NCBI GenBank assembly: GCA_006386115.1
Contig: VFIW01000025.1
Coordinates: forward strand, 124,001-188,000
From: Globisporangium splendens
Taxonomy: Eukaryota > Oomycota > Peronosporomycetes > Pythiales > Pythiaceae
Length of the DNA stretch: 64,000 bases
Direction of reading: 5' to 3'
Under the pieces are notes generated by a model. That model was not told where the DNA came from, made no database searches, and saw only the letters and a program-made list of their open reading frames with translations. Below are positions 1 through 10,236 of this stretch, one piece after another. The number at the start of each line of letters is the position of its first letter. The stretch's first letter is position 1. The translations under genes and the position numbers were made by a program.

Positions 1-1158
1 CGTTGCAGTGAACGAGCCGGCACGGTACAATGTCGCCGATGTTTTGCGGAAGCTTCGAGATCGTCGCCGCGTTGATGCTCTTCCGTTTGATCAGACTCCA
101 CAGCAGCTTCTGGTCGATCGGAAGACCGCGGTTCGATTGCTGCACGAGTGTGAGCGTCTCGCGCTCCACCGGCCCGGTATTCTGGATGAAGCGAAAGTAC
201 TCAGGCGGCAGGGTGCTCGGACGCATCACGTACGCGTACATGACCTGCGCGCTCGACACGGCAAACAACAGCGCATCGCCGTATTTCCAGTCGCTGCCCC
301 AGAAGTGCCAGTAGTCGTTGCGCTTCGCGGTGTTGTAGGCGCACTGCAGCGCACGTGTGAGCGCGTAGAGCGCAAACGAACGGCGCTTTTTCGCGTCCAC
401 AAACATCAACGCGCAGCCGGCGATGGCTCCGGAGGTGAGCGCCGAGAGCTGTTCAATGCGCTTCTGGTACTGCAGATCCTCGATGAGCGCGCCTTTCTTC
501 TTCGCATTGCTCACCAAATACTTCTTGACGAGGAAAGGGAGCAAGGCACGAAGCCCACGGTATCCACCCGTGAACCACCCGAGGAAGAGCCCAAACGACA
601 CGGCGTCGACTCGAAAGCTCAAATGCTTCTCGTCCAAGAGCTGCTTCAGATCAAACATGGCACGGACATTCCTTCAAAAAACGATACGCAAAGCAGTCCA
701 AAGTGAGTAAAGACACGCATATGCACAAAAGATACTCATGCTTACCGTTTTAACAAAAGCTTGAAGATCCGCAGCAAAACGCCGATCCCAGCGCGCGTGT
801 TGTACGCCAGCAGAAAATTCGATGTTCCCAGGTACAGCGCGTCGAGGAGCTCGCGCATGAGTTTCTGGCGCTCCGCCTTCGTGATCGCACCAGCGTCCGA
901 GAGCTTCTCAAACCGCACCACGCATCCATTTCCAGTTCCAGGTGTGCGCACATTGCGGTCGGCAGCATGCGAACGCCCCATCAGTCGCCGCGCTTCGGCT
1001 CGCGCTGCGTCTTCCTCGAGCTCCAGCTCGTCGTCCACATCTGCTTCGCCAAACATGCTGAGCTCCGAGGGCGACGGCGTCATGTACAGCGCCGAAGTAC
1101 TCGCCTTTGTCACCGGCAGCGGCTGAGCGGCAGCGGTCTGGTTCGGGTCTTGCTCCAT
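1..1158 (-). CDS. TMEM135-like membrane protein, C-terminus beyond window
   Basis: Two exons are visible: 1158..746 and 671..1, joined by a 73-bp intron (GTAAGC donor at 745, AG ending at 672). Splicing restores an Arg codon and reads on as RNVRAMFDLKQLLDEKHLSF. The first Met (1158) is followed by an acidic, disordered stretch of about 75 residues. Exon 2 has the features of the TMEM135 family: a glycine/aromatic membrane segment (GLFLGWFTGGYRGLRALLPF), then a W-x-YGDALLF-x-VSSAQVMYAYV segment, an LPPEYFRFI motif and the start of a cysteine region (VPCRLVH) at the window edge. TMEM135 proteins are multi-pass membrane proteins linked to peroxisomes and mitochondria, and the family resembles Tim17-type proteins. 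The family call rests on motif order; the organelle is inferred. The 3' end lies outside the window. Confidence 0.75.
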
Positions 1159-2870
1159 GGCGAGTGAGTGCAGTAATTGCGTTGTGCACGGGGACGACGA
1201 GGGGGCGACCTGTCTGCAGACGCGCCGTCGAGTCAACAAACAGCTCACGACACCAGCAAACGAGGAGCTAACTTACGGGAGCAGTTCAGCTGCTTCAAGA
1301 CCCGCCATACAACTCTGCGCGGCTTGAGCCAATCGCGCTGGACGAGCGCTGCGCGTTCGAAAATGCCCAAACTGGGTCCACCCCTATATTGCATACGCTT
1401 TATTTGCGTTTTACCTGTTTCAATAGAGTACTGATTGAATATTGCTGTCAATGATGCCAAATGTCCTGTCACAATACCTCTTGACATCAGGGAAAATGGT
1501 TGAAATCTACGTGTACGCGGTAATAGAGGAGGTTGCCGAATCCAATGAACCGAAATGAATTGCGAAACGAATTGCGGAATGAATTGCGTTGCGGCTGTTT
1601 TCTGCACCTACGTCATCGCCTTTGCCGAGATGACGATTCAACTGACTCCCACTTCAACTCGAGCCGGTCAAGCCGAGTCGAGACGAGCCGAGTGCTTCTC
1701 AGCAACACCCTCTTTTCAATCAAGCCGAGCCAAGTGGTACAGTGGTACATCACACGCCAGCACCACATCAAAGATGTTGAAAATGCTGTTGCTTCTGGTC
1801 ACCACTCTGTCAACTCAAGAAGGAGCCATGATACGTTTTCCATGAGTCCTTTTAGGCAGCTCATGCCCATAGAAGTGGAGGCATGACTTCAGTTTCTCCA
1901 TTGCTCAGTGGGTTGATGCAAAGTGCGATCGGAGGTGACCGTGTGGCTGATCCACTTCTTCGCGTGCACGCATCGGTTGATTTGGCGGATCAGTGCTCGC
2001 CGGAACGCCATACTTGGCCGTTGAGAACTCGGCAAGGTCAGCGACATCTCGATAGAGGTATTTGAGGGCCTCTATCGGCAATGCTTCTGAACGGCAGCAC
2101 CGCAATCACTCCCCCACTTCAACAGAGCTCGAGACAGCCAGACTAATCTAGCAATCGCTCATGTATCACACTTGGGAGTCAGCGAAAGTCCAAGCCGCGA
2201 GTCTCAGATTCAGCTGACTTCACTATCGTTCTGCAAGCACTATTGCTCTCGTCATTCAAGCTGAGCCAAATGGTGCAGTGTCAGGCACAGTTCTCATGCT
2301 TTTTGCTCAAGGTGCAAGTAGCTTTCTGGTCGCACTCTGTCAAGCGAAGAAGCTGCACTGGGCATGCATGACGAGTGTCCGGTCAGTGCAAAGCAATGCG
2401 CGTCCAGCAGCTGACCATTTGAAGTGCTTTTCTAGAGAGTTTAGTCCTTCGCGTGGGTTCACTCGGTGGATTTGCGGCACAATGGTGACAGAGAGGTGGA
2501 TGGTCCCATTCTTACCGTATTCATATCACACACACACGCTCTCTGCACCAAATATCTTCATTCATTTTCATCTCTACTTTCATTGGACAAAACCCAATCG
2601 CTTGCTCTTTCTCATTCGCTAAAAGCCGTATTCTAGTCAGGTGTAGGTGAAATCTATTTTTCCGAACAGAAAACACATCCAAGATCTGACTTGATGCCCC
2701 TAATCCATGATGTGCCCATCCGGTTGTGTGGTTCCAGCAACCTTCGTACCACCTCTCTATCTGTTTTGTGGGCTAATTATGAATCTGGATGGTACCGCGA
2801 CGGTGGTGCTGCTGCTGCTGACTGGATGCTTCATTTTAGTGTGGGAGTCCGCTATTTCGAGGCATTTGCG
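1159..2870. other. Intergenic, no supported gene; holds old repeats
   Basis: About 1.7 kb between two divergently transcribed genes. Open frames here are short and lack recognisable domains. It contains a short 12-bp minisatellite (1551-1586) and two diverged copies of a longer direct repeat (about 1696-1996 and 2231-2482). A pyrimidine-rich stretch at 2550-2590 (TTCATTCATTTTCATC) resembles the oomycete initiator and may start the downstream protease transcript; this is a weak call. Confidence 0.5.
1551..1586. repeat. 12-bp minisatellite, three units
   Basis: Three consecutive 12-bp units of the form CGRAAYGAATTG lie at 1551-1562, 1563-1574 and 1575-1586, differing by one or two bases each. 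Non-coding. Confidence 0.8.
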
Positions 2871-5162
2871 ATGGTCGCTCGCGTGCGCGTCGTCGCGGCG
2901 GCGCTCGCGCTCCTGGTCCACGGCAGCACGCATGACGCCGTCCACGCAGCCGACACGGCGAGCGCCGTGTCCACGGCCGTGGTGGCTGTGAAGCGCTCGG
3001 AGGCCGTGTTCTACGGCTCGAGCTCGGACGACACGGACTGGGGTGCGCCGCTGCCGCCCGAGAAAATACATCGCAGCGAGAAGCGCAACTTCTACCGTCT
3101 GTACTACAACACGGGGGTGTTCACGGACCGCTTCGGGTGCACGTCGCGCGAGACGCTCGTGGCGCAGCAGGGCAGCGCCAACTTTTCCGTGCCAACCGCG
3201 CCGTTCATCCTCCTGGTCGACCGCGGACGCTGCGATTACTCGGAGAAAGCCTACCACGCACAGACGCTCGGCGCGTCGGCGCTGATCATCACCGACACGC
3301 TCGAACAGATCGAGAACCGCACGCTCATGGCGCTCCGGGACGATACGCTGAGCAGCGCGAAACGCGCCGAAGCACTCGGGATGGAGTACAGCTGTGCGAA
3401 CGGCAAGGCGCAGGTGTGGGACAAGATCTCCGTCGATAGGCTCCTGAACTTCACAGCGCCCGGGTGGTCCAGTCTCCCGAACGTCTCCAAGTGCACGGAC
3501 AACAGCTTCTGCGAGTCGGACATGTGTGTGCCCACGGGAGTCGGAAGAGAGGTGTGCTGCGTGTGGGACATCCCCGACACCATGGGCTTCGGGAGCTTCA
3601 TCGAGGACGGCGACCGCAGCAACATCACGATCGCGGTCATCCGACTCAAGATCGCCGACGGCGACGCGCTGAAGGCGCTGGTGGCCGCTGAACCCGAGAG
3701 TCTGCTCACATATTACGAGCGAGACCCTCCGACGGTGGACCCGGCGTCGTTTATCATTTGGTTCCTCGCTGTCGTCACGGTCATGACGGGCGGCTACAAA
3801 GGCGCGCAGTACGAACGCACTAAGGCGCAGCTCAAGGCGGCACTGGTCACGACCGACGTGACCTCGTCTGAGGAAACGGCGCAGGCGCGCGTCGCGTACC
3901 AGGAGCACGAGGAACTCGCGGCGACAGAGGAAGTGATGGACCTGACGATCTACCACGCGTTCGGGTTCCTGATCCTCGGTTCAGCGTTCCTCTTGCTGCT
4001 GTTCTACGTTGACATTGTGCTTGTGCTCGTTGTCGGGTTCGCGATCGGTGCGGTCTCGTGCACGTTCCAGGAACTGTGGGGGCCACTCTTCAACCGTCTC
4101 AGGTTTTTGCGCAAGCAGCCTTTCCAGAACTGTTCGTACCAGTCGACGTACCTGTCGCCGGCGTTGTGGACAATCGGCGATCTACTCGCGGCCGTGTTCG
4201 CAATCGGCGTCTCGCTGCTCTGGTTTCTCACGCGCCACCACAACTATTCGTGGGTGTTCCAGGACATCTTCGGTATCTGCTTCTGCATGGTGTTCCTCAA
4301 GACCGTGCGGCTGCCGAACCTCAAGATCGCGACGGTTCTGCTCGTGCTCGTGTTCTTCTACGATATATTTATGGTGTTCATCTCGCCGCTGATTTTCAAG
4401 GAGAGCGTCATGATCAAGGCCGCGACGGGCGGAAGCCAGGCCGCGGCCACGGTCAGCAGCGGCTACTGTCTCCGGTACCCATCAGACTCGAAGACCGGGT
4501 GCCTCAAGGAGAATATGCCGATTCTGCTGCGGATGCCCAAGGTGCTCGACTGGCGTGAAGGGTATGCCATGCTCGGTCTCGGCGACATTGTGCTCCCTGG
4601 GCTGCTGGTCGTGTTCTGTGCGCGGTACGACTATGCCACGCGCGGCCAATTGTACGGCAAGGTGAAGCCGCAGCTCGGCCGCCACAAATCGTTCCGCTCG
4701 ATGGACACGAACTCGTCGGCAGAACTCGGCGAGCCAGCGTCGATGACGGCGGCAGCGTGCTCGCGTCGTGGGCTCTTTGGCGCCATCATCTGGGGGTACG
4801 CCTTCGGACTCTTCTTCGCGAACCTCGGTGTGGTGCTCATGCAAAAAGGGCAACCTGCGCTGATGTACTTGGTGCCCACGACGCTGGGGCTGCTGTGCAT
4901 CATCGCCTGGCGACGCGGCATCCTGGGCAAGCTCTGGGACGGTCCGCCTGAGTTGCAGCCTGGGTACCAGAATGGCGTGGTGCTCGACCGCGCAAGATCC
5001 CCGTCGACGCACCACAGCATGTTGAGTCTGGAGCATGGCCTGCACGGCCACGGCATGGTGCTCATGATGGACAACACACCCGTGTCGGGCTCGTACGCGC
5101 GCAGCGAGACCACGCCGAGCGAGACTCAGCGCGATACGACCAGCACCAGCGAGAAATCCTAA
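2871..5162 (+). CDS. Signal peptide peptidase-like (SPPL) intramembrane aspartyl protease
   Basis: Single-exon gene of 763 residues. The frame is open further upstream, but the Met at 2871 is chosen because a typical signal peptide follows (MVARVRVVAAALALLVHG). Next comes a lumenal PA-like domain (about residues 75-260, with FILLVDRGRCDYSEKA), then a multi-spanning membrane region from about residue 293. All three catalytic hallmarks of the presenilin/SPP family are present: Tyr497-Asp498 (FFYDIF), GLGD with Asp572, and PAL at 662-664. A PA domain plus nine-span core matches the SPPL2 class, which cleaves type II membrane stubs in endosomes or lysosomes. The C-tail (about 95 residues) is Ser/Thr rich and hydrophilic. 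The activity is a firm family inference; substrates are unknown. Confidence 0.93.
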   Translation: MVARVRVVAAALALLVHGSTHDAVHAADTASAVSTAVVAVKRSEAVFYGSSSDDTDWGAPLPPEKIHRSEKRNFYRLYYNTGVFTDRFGCTSRETLVAQQGSANFSVPTAPFILLVDRGRCDYSEKAYHAQTLGASALIITDTLEQIENRTLMALRDDTLSSAKRAEALGMEYSCANGKAQVWDKISVDRLLNFTAPGWSSLPNVSKCTDNSFCESDMCVPTGVGREVCCVWDIPDTMGFGSFIEDGDRSNITIAVIRLKIADGDALKALVAAEPESLLTYYERDPPTVDPASFIIWFLAVVTVMTGGYKGAQYERTKAQLKAALVTTDVTSSEETAQARVAYQEHEELAATEEVMDLTIYHAFGFLILGSAFLLLLFYVDIVLVLVVGFAIGAVSCTFQELWGPLFNRLRFLRKQPFQNCSYQSTYLSPALWTIGDLLAAVFAIGVSLLWFLTRHHNYSWVFQDIFGICFCMVFLKTVRLPNLKIATVLLVLVFFYDIFMVFISPLIFKESVMIKAATGGSQAAATVSSGYCLRYPSDSKTGCLKENMPILLRMPKVLDWREGYAMLGLGDIVLPGLLVVFCARYDYATRGQLYGKVKPQLGRHKSFRSMDTNSSAELGEPASMTAAACSRRGLFGAIIWGYAFGLFFANLGVVLMQKGQPALMYLVPTTLGLLCIIAWRRGILGKLWDGPPELQPGYQNGVVLDRARSPSTHHSMLSLEHGLHGHGMVLMMDNTPVSGSYARSETTPSETQRDTTSTSEKS

Positions 5163-5513
5163 AAAGCCACCAAAGTTTCCAAAGCCACAGCTTCCATACG
5201 TATGAACAAACAACGCAACGGTGTGGTGTGGATCCACTTTGGTTTCTTTTGTACTACTTTTGATAAAGAAAAAACATCTATGAGCGAGATGCGAGAAAGA
5301 AAAACGAGAACAACGATGCGGAGTGGGTGCCAAATTAGCGCAAGGAAAAGGAAGGGGGCCGCGTGCCCGAGAGCTCAGGTTCCACGTCGACAGTCGAGAA
5401 TCTTCAGCCCAATTCTGTGCTGCGAGAACAACATCGGCCATTTTTGTTTGTGAGCGTGTACCATAACTGGGGTTAATACATTTTGTGATTGTGATCGTAA
5501 TACTGTTTTCTCT
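5163..5513. other. Short gap between convergent genes
   Basis: 350 bp between the 3' ends of the SPPL gene and the acidic membrane protein gene. It should hold both 3' UTRs and polyadenylation sites. No other feature was seen. Confidence 0.5.
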
Positions 5514-7059
5514 TTAGATGCCTTGGACCCACTCGTCGTCCTCGCCCCACTCATCCGAGGCTGCTCCTATCGACAGATCCTCCATTTCGACCGCGAACAG
5601 CGCCGAAGCCGCCGCTGCCGAGACTGGAGCTGCTGCAGCAGCACCTGGTCGATTAGAAGAGGAGAATGCTGGCTGGGAGAATGCGGATCGGGAGGCTGGC
5701 GGAGACGGCTGCACGCTTTTCTTGAACGTCGGCACCATTCCGAATTGCTAAATCAAAGACAAAGAGATACACACACAATCAGGTCAGCACCAGCTTCAGA
5801 CCAAGTGACTTGGTAACTGATTGATAACTTACGCTGAAGAGATCGTCTTCCTCGGTCTGTTTCTCCGAGTCTTCGTCGGACGGCTTTCCGGGCGATTTCT
5901 TCTTGGACGACGTGAATGGCGACGAATGCAACAGCACGGGATCATCCGTCACGACTTCGTAGGAATCGCTCGAGCTGTTGGACCCAGGTCCCGTTTCCTT
6001 GGACGTGGAGGCAGGAGCAGACGACGACACGAGGATGTCGTGCAATTCGGGCGCGTGACTTGATGGCGGCGGATTCAAATGGAATTGTGGCGTCGAGTGC
6101 TCAGGGGAATGATAAGAAGCAGCTACTGGTGCCGCTGCGAATGGATTTGGGTTCGCATACAGCGACGCATTGTACGCGTTTGTCGTGACAGGGCCTTCAT
6201 CCGAGAGTCGCCCCATATCGCCCTCCCAGTCATCCCACTTGTTGTTGTCGTTCTCGAAATCGTCTTCTTCTTCGTCGTCTTCGGCGCTGTTGGCGAAGAT
6301 GTTCTCGTGATCGTTCTCAATGCGGCTGTACTGCACTTTCGACGTGATCTTCTTGGACGAGCCGCTGCTATCCGAGACTCCGCCGTCCGTTGCACCGCCG
6401 CCACTGCTGCTGTACTTGCGTTTGCGCACCCACAGGATGAGGAAGACGCAGCAAATTGCAGCAAACGACACGAGTAGCAGCGGACTGCCCTGGTTCAGAC
6501 GGTTGCGCAGCGCAGACGAGTCGGCCACCGCCGCGTTTTCCGTACGCAGAAGCGGCTTCGTCGCGATCGGCTCAGGAGTCATCGACGGTGTTGCAGTAGG
6601 CGTGAGCGTCAGTGCCGTTGCCTCTGGCTTACTAGTCGGCGCTGGTTCTTCTTTAGGCGTCTCTGACATAGCCGCTGATGCTGGCGTGGGGGTCTCCTCC
6701 TCACCTTCCGCCATCGAGAGCTCCTCATCAAAATCAGCCTCGTCCGCTGGTTCCGGTGGCGTGGCACTCTCGCCACCCGCTGGTTTAGCGCTTTTCGCGT
6801 CGGCATCGACTGCACTCCTCTCGATTATTGCAGCCGTGCCTTCCGTATCCACATTCCCTTCTTCATTGGCTACATTGTCGTTGCCACCCGTACCTTCCGC
6901 GTCTTCTTGCGTGGCCATCTTGACGTCGACCGACTCTGGTTCATGCACACCAGCGGCAGTGCTCATTGCTGTGGCGCTGCCCGCATTCAACCCAGCTGCT
7001 GTCTCTTCTCCAGCTTTGCTGTGTTCTCTTGACGGGAAATTCGTTTGCTGCTGAGCCAT
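5514..7059 (-). CDS. Single-pass acidic membrane protein of unknown function
   Basis: Two exons: 7059..5833 and 5747..5514. The 85-bp intron starts GTAAGT, ends TTTAG and is phase 0, giving 486 residues. The Met at 7059 sits in a strong context (GCCGTCGCCATGG). Residues 1-190 are low-complexity and acidic/Pro/Thr rich. One hydrophobic span lies at about 192-210 and is followed by a basic stop-transfer sequence (VRKRK). The remaining 275 residues are acidic and Ser-rich, with Trp-containing acidic motifs (KWDDWEGD and DEWGEDDEW near the C-terminus). The exon junction creates DDLFSQFGMVPTFKKS, which looks like a conserved C-terminal motif and supports the splice. With no clear N-terminal signal, the topology is unsure. 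I do not recognise the family. Confidence 0.7.
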
Positions 7060-7445
7060 GGCGACGGCAGTAAGGCTTACAAGTGCTACTGACACCTTCG
7101 ACCCTGCGTCCTGCAACTGCGGCAGTGGATGCCTATAAGCAGCGCGCGCGGGGGAGAGTGGGAGGTGGTGGTGGTGGCGGCTGCAAATATCTGGCGCCGT
7201 TGATTTGGTTTCTGCCAAAATAGCCCTTCGTTCCTTTCTTTCTTGTCATCTCAGGGTGTCCTCTTCTTTTGTTTGCGGCTGCACATACCGGTATGGGGAA
7301 CCGGTGTAAGAGCTGTCTTTGTGTAAAGTCAAGTCAACAATGGCAATAAACAGGTCCAAGCACAAACATATTCGCCAAAAGAGGAACCAAATGACGAATA
7401 ACCTGATTCCACGACTCAGATTGATACTTTAGTATCAAATGCTGT
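7060..7445. other. Unique DNA left of the tandem array
   Basis: 386 bp upstream of the acidic membrane protein gene and up to the first array junction. It has no detectable similarity to the array's right end, so the array replaced or invaded single-copy DNA here. No gene was seen. Confidence 0.5.
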
Positions 7446-7932
7446 GGAAGAAGATAGGCTTTCGAGGAGCTGTGCAACTCTGTAGGGGTAGGGCGGCTCG
7501 ATAAAGTATCGATTCCTGTTGGAATTTATAAAGTGGTGGTTAGTAGGGGTAGGGGTGTGCCTGTTTTTGTGGCACAGGTTGCACACGAAAGAAAAGTGTT
7601 TTCAATATCTGGCCAATTTATATATGCAATTGTATGAAGTTGTAACAGAAGCATAGATTTTTTCTTGTGCAACTCGGAATTGTTGCACATGCAACACAAA
7701 CAGAATAAAGTTGTAAAGTTCAGTGGTTCCATGTACTGCACCTTGTGCAGTGCATATTAATGTAAATAAGTAGGAAAATGAACGATGTATATTTTCTGTG
7801 TGGTAGCACAACATCCGCATAACAGTATACATCGACTGGTCGCCAAAAAGTTCGCTACGTGTCGCTCACTGACGTTGAGGCACTGTATGCTTTACTTTTA
7901 AAACTGAGGGAGCGAGCGTGAAAGCGCCAGTA

Positions 7933-9987
7933 ATGGAGGACATTCCGCGTGACAGCTCCCTCTATGCAGATTGCACAGCAGGCGCGTTGATAGCAGCTGA
8001 GAGGCATCATCCTGCCACACGAAAAACTTACAGCGACGCCTTGTCGCGTTTTCAAAAGTTCTGCATTCAAGCGGGGTATCCCGATCCTATGGTGGAATGA
8101 TCGCACCTTCTACCTTACATGATGGTAGCGCACATGACGCAGCTCAGCGAGATCAACAAAACAGCGCACCCTGCGGAGAAGCTGCGTTCCGCAGTGGCCA
8201 ACTACTACTCGGGGGCACATATGACTTTTGATGGCCATCCGTCTGACAGGTATGGTCAAACTCTGGTCGGAAAGATGAGTTATTTGGATGGATAGGTTTG
8301 ACTATGTTGTAATCAATTTGAATAAAGGTTGATATGTTGCAGAAATTATGAAAGTGTGCTAATAATTCTGTTTGATTAACTCTGCAGGTGGGAAGTTCGG
8401 ACAGATGGAACGGGCAATCTCGTTGGGATTGGTAATCCTGCCAAATCGGTCATTGTGCGGCACTTCATGACCGGCCTTAACAAGGTGAAGAAATGAAGTC
8501 ATGTTGTGACTCGAGCGACTCCAATGGCCCTCGAGAAACTTCAAAAAATGCACGACTACGTGGAAACGCACCACCGATGCAACATCACGTTTGTGCTGTG
8601 GTTTAAGGCGGTATCGGCCTTTGCGTTTTCGGCATGTGCAGAATTTCGGAAGCGCTAAGTCTTCGAAAGAAAAATCTCGAGCTGTATCTTACACGGCTGG
8701 ATAAGGAAACCTTAAAGGAGATATCATTTGGACGTTTTACGCTTCAAGACCGCAAAACCGACCACGATCCCTCCGCAATGCGCATCTACAACATGTACAA
8801 GCTTCCCAATTACGAAAAAGCATGTGATGTTCTGGTACACCTGCGCGCGTGGTATGTCCACGTAGAAGAGGTATGAAGTTCGAATTGTTTGTTTTTGCAC
8901 AAGTCTGTGCTATACAGTGTGATTCCCAAAAATGCCATTACTTGCTAACCCGTGCCAATTTGTATGAATAGGAACTGGGCCATCAATGGAGAGATGATGA
9001 TCCGGTTTTCCCAGCGTTGAAAGGGATTCCACGGCAGGTCGAGGCGCCCACAACCACCGTGAAGTGGGGCAGCGAAATGAACGATAACACTTTCACCGAC
9101 ATTCTCGGCTATCTATTTGAGGCCAGCGGAATAACAAAGGATGTATTCGGGTCAAAAATTCGGTATACAGCACACTGTTTCAGAAGAGGCGGTGCTCAGT
9201 ATCGATTTATGTTCGCACCGGAAAATCAACGATGGTCCCTGAAAATGATCAAATGGTGGGCGGCGTGGTCACGCAATGAACGAACAGAAACTTTGTTGAA
9301 GTAAATGTTCATTTTTGTGCTATCATGTGATCGATATACTTAATTTGTAGCACTTATGTTTCTATTGTCTTGTTGTGCATGGAATGCTGTTATTGTGTGT
9401 GAGCAGATATTTGCTAGACGATATTATGGATCGCGAAGAGGGTGAACTTTCGGACGTTTTTGCACCTGACCGTCGTATTACTCAGACGTACGCAAGTGAG
9501 GAAAAGCACAGCAACTCCACCATTGTGTCCTTGGGTGAACACAGCTCCGTCGTCATGGAGCTTCAAGCGATTCGATCGGAAATGTCTGCGTTAAAGCGCT
9601 GTTTTGACGCAGCATTCAACCATAATTGTGATTCTGCAGTATTCTGCAGTTTCACAAGTCACCCACCAAGCAAACGCTAAGCGTCCTCAGCTCTCATCGT
9701 TGCCGGAGGTGGCGACATGGAAAGATTGTGTGACTCAGTACTGGACTGCTGATCCTTCGAGGCATCAGTTTCGCGCAGGTTGTGATTTCACAGCGGAGGA
9801 AAAACGACACTACAAAACACGGCTTTCGCGGATGAAGCTAATAGCATCCTACGTCAGGTTCTCATTTGACGACGATGTCCAAAACTGCGAGCGATTCCTC
9901 CAATCTCAGCTCGGCAACGAGTTGACTGTGAATGCGATTTGCAAATACCTTCGTCAGAAGAAAAATTACAAGACGCACTGCCCTTAG
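7933..9987 (+). pseudogene. Crypton tyrosine recombinase relic, unit 1
   Basis: Reconstructed exons are 7933-8249, 8388-8870, 8972-9300 and 9407-9987; the introns between them have clean GT..AG ends. Visible parts: an N-terminal core-binding (SAM-like) domain (RHHPATRKTYSDALSRF), box I arginine motif (CRISEALSLRKKNLEL), box II HCFRRGGAQ, a WW...W segment, and the catalytic Tyr in LLKYLLDD. A GCR1_C-like C-terminal DNA-binding domain follows (TWKDCVTQYWTADPSRHQF). Cryptons move by tyrosine-recombinase strand exchange, and this domain pair is typical of them. The copy is broken by an in-frame TGA at 8098, a second TGA about 8495, a frameshift just before box I (about 8630-8640) and a 10-bp duplication at 9631-9650. 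The box II to Tyr region is intact. The start is the first in-frame ATG. Confidence 0.82.
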
Positions 9988-10236
9988 CATAGTCGATCGA
10001 TCACATCCACACTACATAGTATTGCATCTCTTTAACTCTGATAAACAAGCATTTTTTCTTTGCCATACTAAATAGCACAGAAAGATTTCAATTCATACTT
10101 TTTTATACCAATTCATACACACTATACCAAACAGTTTATTTTTGAATGAATAAACCAAAAAAGTACGAATAGTGTTTAGTAATGATGTATTATGTGGGAA
10201 TTAAACTGAAAGTGTATTATTACTAAACAACTATGG

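Noticed and set aside
2757..3956. 399-codon minus frame opposite the SPPL gene
   Set aside because: Arg/His/Val-rich shadow of a GC-rich coding exon.
7526..7832. Minus-strand frames in the array leader (and matching places in units 2 and 3)
   Set aside because: AT-rich, overlapping, no domain. They repeat only because the DNA repeats.
8050..8160. An extra short intron that would remove the first TGA in the recombinase
   Set aside because: The best GT..AG pair (GTATCC to ACGCAG) shifts the frame.
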